A stretch of DNA of 7,794 bases from Actinomycetota bacterium (GTDB taxonomy: Bacteria; Actinomycetota; Actinomycetes; Actinomycetales; Angustibacteraceae), in contig JACMOY010000426.1 of NCBI GenBank assembly GCA_014377795.1, positions 1 to 7,794 on the forward strand, in the 5' to 3' direction. A program made the position numbers and the translations under genes. The notes beneath the pieces are model-generated. The model worked only from the letters and a program-made list of their open reading frames with translations. It was not told where the DNA came from and ran no database searches. The stretch's first letter is position 1. Every line of letters begins with the position of its first letter. Of the stretch, positions 1-5,452 are shown piece by piece.

Positions 1-211
1 CGGCGCGCACCGAGACGTCCATCGCAGCCGCCACCACCACCTGGGCCGCCTCGACCCGGCACTTCAGCACCTCGAGCTCACCCAGCAGCGCGACCAGGTC
101 GACGTCGGGGACCCCACCCGCGTCCAAGCCGCCCAGCTCGACGCCGAGCCCGGCGACCCGCGCGCGCAGCGACGCTGCGGCGTCAGTGGCGGAAGCGATA
201 GTCTCGAACAC
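1..211 (-). CDS. DUF222 / 13E12-repeat family protein (probable HNH endonuclease), N-terminal part
   Basis: Only the first 70 residues are in the window; the gene runs off the left edge. The reading starts VFETIASATDAA and continues into an amphipathic helical stretch at about residues 40-70 (LVALLGELEVLKCRVEAAQ, then VVVAAAMDVSVRA). That stretch is the pattern of the N-terminal DUF222 domain of actinobacterial 13E12-repeat proteins, which usually end in an HNH nuclease domain; the nuclease part is not visible here. I chose the GTG at 209-211 because it sits one -10-to-start distance below a good promoter, inside a LexA box, and because family members commonly begin with M/V-F-(D/E). No Shine-Dalgarno is visible, fitting a leaderless mRNA. 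These genes are often multicopy in actinobacteria and their cellular role is unsettled. The family call is fairly firm, and nuclease function is inferred. Confidence 0.8.
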   Translation of the reverse strand, partial: MFETIASATDAAASLRARVAGLGVELGGLDAGGVPDVDLVALLGELEVLKCRVEAAQVVVAAAMDVSVRA

Positions 212-219
212 GTGTTCTA
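204..219 (-). promoter_or_regulatory. LexA (SOS) box overlapping the start codon of the DUF222 gene
   Basis: The plus strand reads TCGAACACGTGTTCTA, with a perfect 12-base palindrome GAACACGTGTTC at 206-217. It matches the mycobacterial/actinobacterial LexA operator pattern TCGAAC-N4-GTTCGA at 14 or more of the defined positions; only the last two bases (TA instead of GA) need comparison at one site. The box covers the GTG start (209-211), the predicted transcription start and one base of the -10 element, so bound LexA should block transcription. LexA boxes in front of 13E12-repeat genes are known from Mycobacterium tuberculosis. The site is seen directly; LexA binding is inferred. Confidence 0.85.
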
Positions 220-247
220 TTCTATGTGATATCAGGGGCCACCGCAA
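219..247 (-). promoter_or_regulatory. Sigma-A-type promoter of the DUF222 gene, predicted leaderless
   Basis: On the minus strand there is a -35 element TTGCGG (242-247), a 17-base spacer and a -10 element TAGAAT (219-224). Seven bases separate the -10 from the GTG start codon, so transcription should begin at or within a base or two of the start codon. This short patch is noticeably more AT-rich than its surroundings. The LexA box overlaps the -10 and the start site. The spacing and both hexamers are seen in the sequence; activity is inferred. Confidence 0.7.
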
Positions 248-433
248 GACCCGCGGGTGTGCTGTCCAAGGCGGCTGTCCCACCTGGCTGGCCATCACCA
301 CTAGCTGGCGAGCGCCCGCGCCCGCAGGCTCACGTCGACGACGGCTCGGGTGGTCAGGGGCCTGCTGGGGTCGCGAGACCGCCGATGAGCGCTACCTCCT
401 GCTGTCCCCGTCCTGACCGGCTCAGCAGCCGCC
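248..433. other. Stretch without a convincing gene
   Basis: The stretch lies between the DUF222 promoter and the GH114-type remnant. I see no tRNA-like cloverleaf, repeat array or well-supported ORF. On the minus strand, about 25 codons ending at a TAG at 301-303 have the G/C-rich third positions typical of genes here (ending in TTRAVVDVSLRARALAS). The pattern fades upstream of about 375 and I recognise no family, so this may be a gene remnant or chance. Confidence 0.4.
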
Positions 434-976
434 CTAGACGTACCCGGCCGTTCCCGGGCGGGCCAGCTCGCGGTCGATGATCGAGGCTCGACCGCCCCGC
501 AGCCGGCAGGCGGCCACGAAGAAGCGCAGACCCTGGTCCGCGTACTCGATCTCGATGACCCGCCGCCCGTAGGCCGCGGCGTAGGCACCGCACTCGTCGT
601 ACACCTGGCACTCCTCGGCGACGGCGAAGTCGAAGCCGATGGAGGGTCCGCGTGCCGACAGGTCCGCAGCGTTCGTCTGCGCCCCCGCCAACCCGCGCGC
701 GTGGGCACGGGCCGTCAGCAGCCGGGCGAAGTCGATCGCGTCCGCCCGGTGCAACACGCCCCTGGAGCGGGTCCAGGAGTCGAGGTTGTCGGGCTCGACG
801 GCGTCGAACCCCGACCTCGCGCACCCGTCGATCCAGCCCCCGACGATCCCCGCGAGAGCCACCCGGCGCCCCCGGGACCGCGTGTCCAGCAGCACCTCGC
901 CCGGCCAGCCCGGGCCGGTGACCTCGCGGCCCGCCGCGTCGTGCAGCAGCGCGATGGTGCGTCCGCCACCACCGCC
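434..976 (-). pseudogene. Truncated GH114-type glycoside hydrolase (endo-alpha-1,4-polygalactosaminidase-like)
   Basis: The open frame reads 180 residues from just after an in-frame stop at 977-979 to TAG at 434-436. It carries characteristic C-terminal-half motifs of GH114 (TIM-barrel) proteins: an LLHDAAG segment, GEVLLDTRS, then IVGGWIDGCARSGFDAVEPD followed by NLDSW, FDFAVAEECQVYDECGAYA, and an ending near PGTAGYV. Family members are usually secreted and about 250-300 residues long. Here the signal peptide and the N-terminal barrel strands (FDYQIGGAY-like region) are absent, and there is no room for them because the DNA glycosylase gene ends 38 bases upstream at 1015. The usual short C-terminal tail with a cysteine after GYV also seems missing. 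The earliest internal start is GTG at 893-895, giving about 153 residues that would lack much of the barrel. Reading quality and codon use remain gene-like, so the loss may be recent. A functional short protein is possible but unlikely. Confidence 0.75.
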
Positions 977-1014
977 TCACGCGCCGATCGGGTCACCACC
1001 GGCCGGCCGCGGCG

Positions 1015-1962
1015 TCAGCGGCGAGGCAGGTGGGTGCGCGGGCTCATCCGCGGGCCCCGCCGCGGGCGGGTCGCACCGGCCAGCTCGAGCAGGCGCTGCA
1101 CCCGGTACCGGTGCGGGCGGTAGGGCTCGAGCAGCTCGGCCAGCCCGTCGTCGTCCACCGGCGTCCCGGTCAGCGCCCAACCGATGTTCTTGGCCTGGTG
1201 GTAGTCGCCGAAGCTGACCGCGTCGGCGTCGCCGTGCGCCCGCTGGCGCACCTCGGCCGCTGTCCAGACACCAACTCCCGCAACAGATCGCAGCCGTCGT
1301 TCGGCCTGCGCATGGTCCATGTCGACGGTCTGCTCGAGGCGACCCGCGACCTGGGCGGCCCGCACCGCGGTCGCCGAGCGGGCGCCGTCGACACCAGCTC
1401 GCAGCCACTCCCACGACGGGATCTGGGCCCACTGCTGCGCGGACGGCACCACGCGCATCCCGAGGTCGCGCCCAGGCCCCGGCGCAACCTCACCGAACCG
1501 CAGCACCAGGGCCCGCCAGCCGGCGAACGCCTCCTGCCCGGTGACCTTCTGCTCGATCGCGGCGGCTACGAGCGCCTCCATGACCAGGCCCGTGCGCGGC
1601 ACCCGCCAGCCGGGGGCGTGCCGCCAGGCGTCTCGCAGCACGGGGTGCTCGGGGGCGAACCCGTCCGGGTCGTCGCGACGGCCGAGCAGGTCAGGCACGG
1701 CGTCGACAGCCCAACCGGCCCCCGCACCCCACGCGGTGACCCGCACCTCACCGTCGGCCGGCGCGCTGGACAGGCGCAGCGTCGCCGGGCCCAGCGGCGT
1801 CCGGCAGGTGCGCCACACGGTGCCGTCCCGCTCCAGCCGGTACGCCGGGTCGCCCCCGCCGCGGCGCAGTGTGGCCAGCGTCGCGTGCACCGCTACCGGG
1901 CGCCCGGGCGCCCAGCTGCTCTGGGTCGGCGGCAGCTCGGGCTCGCCCTCGGCCGCGGTCAC
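1015..1962 (-). CDS. AlkA-like DNA glycosylase (DNA-3-methyladenine glycosylase 2 family, HhH-GPD)
   Basis: The 315-residue protein resembles base-excision-repair glycosylases that cut alkylated or oxidised bases from DNA. Residues about 25-125 form the N-terminal domain, including the TLRLSS...EVRVTAWGAGA region. A helix with AAIEQKVTGQEA lies at 133-144. The helix-hairpin-helix is near 224-240 (LRSVAGVGVWTAAEV), and the probable catalytic aspartate is D253 in SFGDYHQAKNIGW. The tail GPRMSPR is usual for the actinobacterial branch. I prefer the GTG at 1960-1962 because homologues start shortly before the first-domain strand. An upstream GTG/ATG reading from 2061 would add 33 basic, low-complexity residues and reach within 14 bases of the divergent gene. 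No strong ribosome-binding site decides the start. Substrate specificity cannot be read from sequence. The divergent neighbour and the SOS-controlled gene nearby would fit a DNA-damage context, which is inference. Confidence 0.85.
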   Translation of the reverse strand: MTAAEGEPELPPTQSSWAPGRPVAVHATLATLRRGGGDPAYRLERDGTVWRTCRTPLGPATLRLSSAPADGEVRVTAWGAGAGWAVDAVPDLLGRRDDPDGFAPEHPVLRDAWRHAPGWRVPRTGLVMEALVAAAIEQKVTGQEAFAGWRALVLRFGEVAPGPGRDLGMRVVPSAQQWAQIPSWEWLRAGVDGARSATAVRAAQVAGRLEQTVDMDHAQAERRLRSVAGVGVWTAAEVRQRAHGDADAVSFGDYHQAKNIGWALTGTPVDDDGLAELLEPYRPHRYRVQRLLELAGATRPRRGPRMSPRTHLPRR

Positions 1963-2045
1963 GCCGCAGTCTCGCACCCGCCGAGGGGCCGCAACCGGCC
2001 GGTGACGGTCGGTCCGTGAACGTCGTTGGTGCCGATCTCGCACGA

Positions 2046-2068
2046 CTGTCGGCGACAGCATCGATGAT
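2046..2068 (+). promoter_or_regulatory. Inverted repeat and possible leaderless promoter in the divergent region
   Basis: A 13-base inverted repeat, CTGTCG-G-CGACAG, occupies 2046-2058 between the divergent glycosylase and DinB-type genes. Read on the plus strand, CTGTCGGCG (2046-2054), eight bases, then GATGAT (2063-2068) resembles the RecA-independent damage promoter of actinobacteria (TTGTCRGTG-N8-TANNNT, PafBC-dependent), with two mismatches in the first part and one in the -10. Six bases then lead to the ATG at 2075, so a transcript would be leaderless. This agrees with GAGGAG at 2069-2074 touching the ATG, too close for a normal Shine-Dalgarno. The repeat is seen; both promoter and operator roles are tentative. 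Confidence 0.35.
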
Positions 2069-2074
2069 GAGGAG

Positions 2075-2854
2075 ATGACGACCTATTCCGGCACCAAGGA
2101 GTTCGAAGGCGCGACGTTCGTCAAGGCGAGCCTCAAGGGCGCCACGTTGCGAAGCTCCGACGTCAGCGGTGTGACGATGCGCAGCGTCGATGTGGGCGGA
2201 CTCGACATCGACAGCCACGACCTGTTCTTCGGCAGCCTCGTCGTCAACGGGGTCGACGTGGTGCCGTTCGTGGATGCCGAGCTCAACCGGCAGTTCCCGG
2301 GTCGCGAGCTGCAGAAGTCACAGACGCCCGACGGCCTGCGCGAGGGTTGGGTCGCTGTGCAGTCCGCGTGGCAGACGACGGTGGCGGGCACGCCGCCGGA
2401 CCTGGTGGACGCCCACGTCCAGGACGAGTGGTCCTTGGCCCAGACCCTGCGGCACCTCATCCTGGCGACCGACGCCTGGCTCCGCGGCGGGATCCTGCGG
2501 ATGCAGCAGCCGTTCCACGAGATCGGCCAGATCTTCACCGGTGCCGACGAGATGGGCTTCGACATGTCGATCTTCCGCGCAGACCCGCCGGACTACCAGG
2601 AGATCCTCGCGGTGCGCGCCGAGCGACAGCGACTGGTGACCGACTTCTTGGCGGCGGCCACGGCGGAGCTGCTCGCGCAGGAACGCGAGGACCCGTGGGG
2701 CGGCGGTGACTGGCGTCCCAGCGTCGGTGACTGCATCCGCGTGATCCTGGAGGAGGAGTGGGCGCACCTGCGCTACATCCGACGGGATCTGCCGCTTCTG
2801 CCTTCAGCGACGGACCCCCGGAGCGGTCACCGCCTCGAGGACACACCCACCTAG
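2075..2854 (+). CDS. Pentapeptide-repeat / DinB-fold (DinB_2-like) protein
   Basis: The protein has 259 residues. Residues about 9-45 fall into consecutive five-residue units with a hydrophobic centre (FEGAT, FVKAS, LKGAT, LRSSD, VSGVT, MRSVD, VGGLD), a short pentapeptide-repeat helix. A linker strand (SLVVNGVDVVPFVDAEL, 54-70) leads to a four-helix DinB-type domain at about 80-243. Likely metal-ligand histidines are H127 in LAQTLRHLILATDAW and H231 in EEEWAHLRYIRRDL. The second histidine of the usual HxxxH in the last helix is not present (I235), so metal binding may differ or use another residue. DinB-fold proteins include thiol-dependent transferases (for example with mycothiol or bacillithiol); the substrate here is unknown. 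The ATG is chosen as the first in frame, immediately after GAGGAG. The fusion of a short pentapeptide stretch with DinB is seen in other actinobacterial proteins. Function is unassigned. Confidence 0.8.
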   Translation: MTTYSGTKEFEGATFVKASLKGATLRSSDVSGVTMRSVDVGGLDIDSHDLFFGSLVVNGVDVVPFVDAELNRQFPGRELQKSQTPDGLREGWVAVQSAWQTTVAGTPPDLVDAHVQDEWSLAQTLRHLILATDAWLRGGILRMQQPFHEIGQIFTGADEMGFDMSIFRADPPDYQEILAVRAERQRLVTDFLAAATAELLAQEREDPWGGGDWRPSVGDCIRVILEEEWAHLRYIRRDLPLLPSATDPRSGHRLEDTPT

Positions 2855-2900
2855 ACTCGGCGGGAACCGACGCCGGGTGACCGCGCGTTGACCGGCCGGC

Positions 2901-2914
2901 AGCCCGAGCGGGCT
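2901..2914. repeat. Small inverted repeat upstream of the DUF3105 gene
   Basis: AGCCCGAGCGGGCT can fold into a 5-6 bp GC stem with a 2-4 base loop, about 30 bases before the GTG start. No T-run follows, so a terminator for the DinB-type gene is only weakly supported; it could equally be part of the 5' leader or chance in GC-rich DNA. TTGACC at 2888-2893 resembles a -35 element, but no good -10 follows at the right distance. Confidence 0.3.
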
Positions 2915-2930
2915 CATGACGACCAGGACG

Positions 2931-2935
2931 AGGGA
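2931..2935 (+). promoter_or_regulatory. Ribosome-binding site selecting the DUF3105 start
   Basis: AGGGA (within GACGAGGGACGA) lies 9 bases before the GTG at 2945. It supports this GTG over the in-frame TTG at 2888, which would add 19 hydrophilic residues and has no comparable site. Confidence 0.65.
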
Positions 2936-2944
2936 CGACTGCAC

Positions 2945-3655
2945 GTGGCGAAGACCGTGGACAAGGACCGCAAGGCGAAGATCGCCGAGATGCAGCGGCA
3001 GAGCAAGGCCGCCGATCGCCGCCGCACCCTGACCATCGTCGGCGCCGCGCTGGTGGTCGTGGCCCTGATGGGTGGGGCCGTCACCTACGCCATCGTCTCG
3101 GACGACAACCGCGTCCCCGGCGGTGAGCTCGCCGCGCTGGGCGTCAGCGCTGCGGCGGCCTCGTGCGATCCGGTGACCAGCGACCCCGCCACCGGCGGCG
3201 GGAAGCACGTCGAGGGCACGGTCAAGTACCCGACGGTCCCCCCGTCGTCGGGGTCGCACAACGGGACGCCCGAGTACCCCAACCGTGGCTTCTACACCGC
3301 CGGCGACCGCCCGCAGATGGAGAAGCTCGTCCACAACCTGGAGCACGGCTACACCATCCTCTGGTACGACGGCAGCGCCTCAGCCAAGCAGCTGGCGACC
3401 CTGAAGGCGATCGGCAAGAAGGCCAACGCCTCAGCCGACGCAAAGGAGAAGTTCATCGTCAGCTCGTGGGACACCGCGTACGGCGCCTTCCCGGCGGGCA
3501 AGCACTTCGCCCTCTCGCACTGGTCGGCCGACCCCAAGGACGTGAAGAAGCAGACCGGGCACCGCGAGCTGTGCGGCGACGTCTCGGGCGCGACGGTCGA
3601 GTCGTTCATCAAGGCCTACCCGCAGACCTCGGCCCCGGAGGTGGGCGCCCAGTGA
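2945..3655 (+). CDS. DUF3105 family single-pass membrane protein
   Basis: The protein has 236 residues from GTG 2945. A basic and hydrophilic cytoplasmic N-terminus (residues 1-28, many K/R) is followed by one membrane segment at about 29-51 (LTIVGAALVVVALMGGAVTY) and an outer domain with the DUF3105 signature. The signature is a YPTVPPSSGSHN segment at 95-106, RGFYTAG at 114-120, and VHNLEHGYTILWY at 129-141, with conserved histidines H129 and H134. Two cysteines, C74 just after the membrane and C210 in RELCGD, could form a disulfide outside the cell. The function of DUF3105 is unknown; the positive-inside N-terminus predicts the domain is outside the membrane. It follows the DinB-type gene by 90 bases, which is too far to assume one operon, and ends 26 bases before the convergent glycan operon. 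The family call is firm; the role is not known. Confidence 0.88.
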   Translation: MAKTVDKDRKAKIAEMQRQSKAADRRRTLTIVGAALVVVALMGGAVTYAIVSDDNRVPGGELAALGVSAAAASCDPVTSDPATGGGKHVEGTVKYPTVPPSSGSHNGTPEYPNRGFYTAGDRPQMEKLVHNLEHGYTILWYDGSASAKQLATLKAIGKKANASADAKEKFIVSSWDTAYGAFPAGKHFALSHWSADPKDVKKQTGHRELCGDVSGATVESFIKAYPQTSAPEVGAQ

Positions 3656-3669
3656 GCCGTGCCGCCTGA

Positions 3670-3688
3670 GCGCTGCTGACCTCAGCGC
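3670..3688. terminator. Possible bidirectional hairpin between convergent genes
   Basis: GCGCTG (3670-3675) and CAGCGC (3683-3688) form a perfect 6-bp stem with a 7-base loop (an alternative CTGAG/CTCAG pairing overlaps it). It sits 15 bases after the DUF3105 stop and includes the stop codon of the methyltransferase (3682-3684). The position suits termination from both sides, but there is no T-run, so intrinsic termination is uncertain. Confidence 0.4.
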
Positions 3689-4509
3689 GCGGGCGTCGGC
3701 ACGGGGCGCGGCGCCACCCGCAGGGCCGGACCGGCCGGACGCAGCGGTGAGGGGCTGGCGACCCACACGTACGTCGGCACCAGCGGGAGCGTCGCCGCGA
3801 GCGCGCGCTCGGGCAGCCGGCTGACCATCGCCGGCACCATGTCCTCGCCGGAGAACGCCGCGGGGTCGCCGAGGACGGGCAACGTGTAGTCGACGACGTG
3901 CCACCCGGCCAGCAGCTGTTGCAGCCCGCGTCGGGTGCGGAACCGCTCGTAGTAGCTGTCGGCCCGGCCGAAGGCCCGCACGTAGCGGTCGGCCGCCGCG
4001 GGCGGCAGGTAGGACAGGAACGGCAGCTTGTAGTGCGGCTCGATCACACCGAGCCGGTTGCCGAGCCCGAGGTACAGGACGCCGTCAGGCTTGAGCACCC
4101 GCTTGACGTCGGCGATGACGGCGTCGGGGTCGACGACGTGCTCGTAGATGTGGTTGAACACCACCACGTCCAGCGAGGCGTCCGGGAACGGCAGGGCCTG
4201 GCCCGCGGAGCAGACGAACTGCACGTGGTCGCCGAAGCGGGTGCGGGCTGCGCGCAGTCCGGGCACGTCGATGTCGACGCCGTAGGTGCGGGCCGCGCCG
4301 GCACCGGCGAGCTCGTCGGCGATGAACCCGGCCGAGCAGCCGACGTCGGCCGCGGTCAGCCCACTCAGGTCGTCCAGCCCCCGCACGTGCCGCAGGACGG
4401 CGAGGATCTTGGCGGCCTTGCGGCGGCGTCCGGCCTCGTCGAGCATCGTGGCCATCTGCTCGCTGTACGCCAGCTGCGCCTCGCGCTCGCCCGTCTTCGC
4501 CCTCGCCAT
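3682..4509 (-). CDS. Class I SAM-dependent methyltransferase
   Basis: The protein has 275 residues from ATG 4509. The Rossmann-type core shows motif I at 55-68 (DVGCSAGFIADELA), the acidic SAM-ribose residue region around D79/D81 (YGVDID), the PFPDASLDVVVFNHIYEHV motif at 107-125, and VLKPDGVLYLGL at 138-149. This is the Methyltransf_11/UbiE-like pattern. The C-terminal third (about 155-275) contains family-specific, substrate-related sequence and a hydrophobic stretch near 240-250. The ATG is preferred because TAGGG lies 8 bases upstream, overlapping the stop codon of the flippase-like gene. A GTG at 4516-4518, three codons earlier, is an alternative. As the last gene of the operon behind two glycosyltransferases it probably methylates a sugar or lipid-linked glycan, but the acceptor cannot be read from sequence. 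The proline-rich end (RPAGPALRVAPRPVPTPAR) is likely disordered. Confidence 0.85.
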   Translation of the reverse strand: MARAKTGEREAQLAYSEQMATMLDEAGRRRKAAKILAVLRHVRGLDDLSGLTAADVGCSAGFIADELAGAGAARTYGVDIDVPGLRAARTRFGDHVQFVCSAGQALPFPDASLDVVVFNHIYEHVVDPDAVIADVKRVLKPDGVLYLGLGNRLGVIEPHYKLPFLSYLPPAAADRYVRAFGRADSYYERFRTRRGLQQLLAGWHVVDYTLPVLGDPAAFSGEDMVPAMVSRLPERALAATLPLVPTYVWVASPSPLRPAGPALRVAPRPVPTPAR

Positions 4510-4519
4510 GCGCGGCACC

Positions 4520-5452
4520 CTACGACACCCGGCGGGGGGTGAGCAGCCGGTGACTGCGGGCGTAGCCCCAGCCGACGGCCGCGGCCGCGACGTCGGCCAG
4601 GGTGACGATGAACCGCGACAGGAACACCACGCTGAGCACGACCGAGTGCGGCAGCTGGTCGACCAGCAGCAGGCCCAGCAGGAACTCGCGCAGCCCGAGC
4701 CCCGCCGGCAGCAGCAGGGCGAGCATGCCCAGCGACGCCGCGAGCGCGTAGCCGAACACCGAGGGCAGCAGGGTCGCCGAGGCGTCGCCGCCCAGCGAGC
4801 GCACGAGCACCCACACGTGCAGGCCCAGCGCGAGCCAGGCGAGGACGAAGAACCCCATCGTCACCACGATGGCCCGCCCCGACAGCGGCTGCTCCAGTCC
4901 AGGACGGCGCACCAGACGCAGCGCGCGGTCGATCAGCCGGTTGAGCACCCGCGGGTGCAGCACCACCACGCCGGCGACAGCCGGCACGAGCAGCAGCAGG
5001 TACACCGGCCCGCCCCCCGCCGACAGCAGCCCCGGCAGCGCCACCAGGCCCACCGCCAGGCCCGCCATCGCCGACATCAGCACCGACAGCAGACCGACGA
5101 CGGTCGAGCGCGCCCGCGGCACACCCAGGCCGGCGGCCACCTCGGCCTGGGCGACCACGGTCCACACGCTGCCGGGCAGGTACTTGCCGAGCTGACCCAC
5201 GAACAGCACGCCGGACGCCGGGGCGATGTGCAGCGGCGACCCGAGGTCGGCCAGCAGCGCACGCCAGCCGAGCAGGGTGAACACCAGGCCGAGCAGCGCG
5301 AGCGCCGACGACAGCGCCAGCGCGGACGGCGGCACCCGGCCCAGGTCGTGCCGCACCGTCGACCAGTTGCTCGCGATCGTGTACACGACGGCGACCAGCA
5401 CGAGCGCGAACAGGACGATCCGGGCCACCGTCAGGACGCGGGCGCGGGTCAC
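4520..5452 (-). CDS. Flippase-like membrane protein, lysylphosphatidylglycerol-synthase TM family (UPF0104/PF03706 type)
   Basis: The 310-residue protein is very hydrophobic, with about seven to eight membrane segments at roughly 8-28, 45-66, 80-100, 117-142, 148-166, 195-218, 232-262 and 270-296. Family hallmarks include a short basic N-terminus, the GQLGKYLPGSVW motif at 86-97, and the glycine-rich LLLPAGLGLREFLLG at 247-260. Such domains form the membrane part of MprF and stand alone beside glycosyltransferases, where they are thought to move or position lipid-linked substrates. No soluble lysyltransferase domain is attached. The GTG start at 5450-5452 overlaps the stop of the GT4 gene in a GTGA, giving translational coupling. 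An apparently longer frame running upstream of 5452 is only a shadow of the GT4 gene. The transported lipid is unknown. Confidence 0.85.
   Translation of the reverse strand: MTRARVLTVARIVLFALVLVAVVYTIASNWSTVRHDLGRVPPSALALSSALALLGLVFTLLGWRALLADLGSPLHIAPASGVLFVGQLGKYLPGSVWTVVAQAEVAAGLGVPRARSTVVGLLSVLMSAMAGLAVGLVALPGLLSAGGGPVYLLLLVPAVAGVVVLHPRVLNRLIDRALRLVRRPGLEQPLSGRAIVVTMGFFVLAWLALGLHVWVLVRSLGGDASATLLPSVFGYALAASLGMLALLLPAGLGLREFLLGLLLVDQLPHSVVLSVVFLSRFIVTLADVAAAAVGWGYARSHRLLTPRRVS

Noticed and set aside
977..1432. Minus-strand open frame as the missing N-terminal half of the GH114-type gene through a frameshift
   Set aside because: It overlaps the glycosylase gene in a different frame and shows none of the GH114 N-terminal motifs.
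1030..2019. A plus-strand open frame of 329 codons opposite the DNA glycosylase
   Set aside because: It is an antisense shadow without motifs; the glycosylase on the minus strand has a helix-hairpin-helix and catalytic Asp.
2858..2875. CGGCG/CGCCG hairpin after the DinB-type gene as a terminator
   Set aside because: The 5-bp stem with an 8-base loop and no T-run is expected by chance in DNA this GC-rich.
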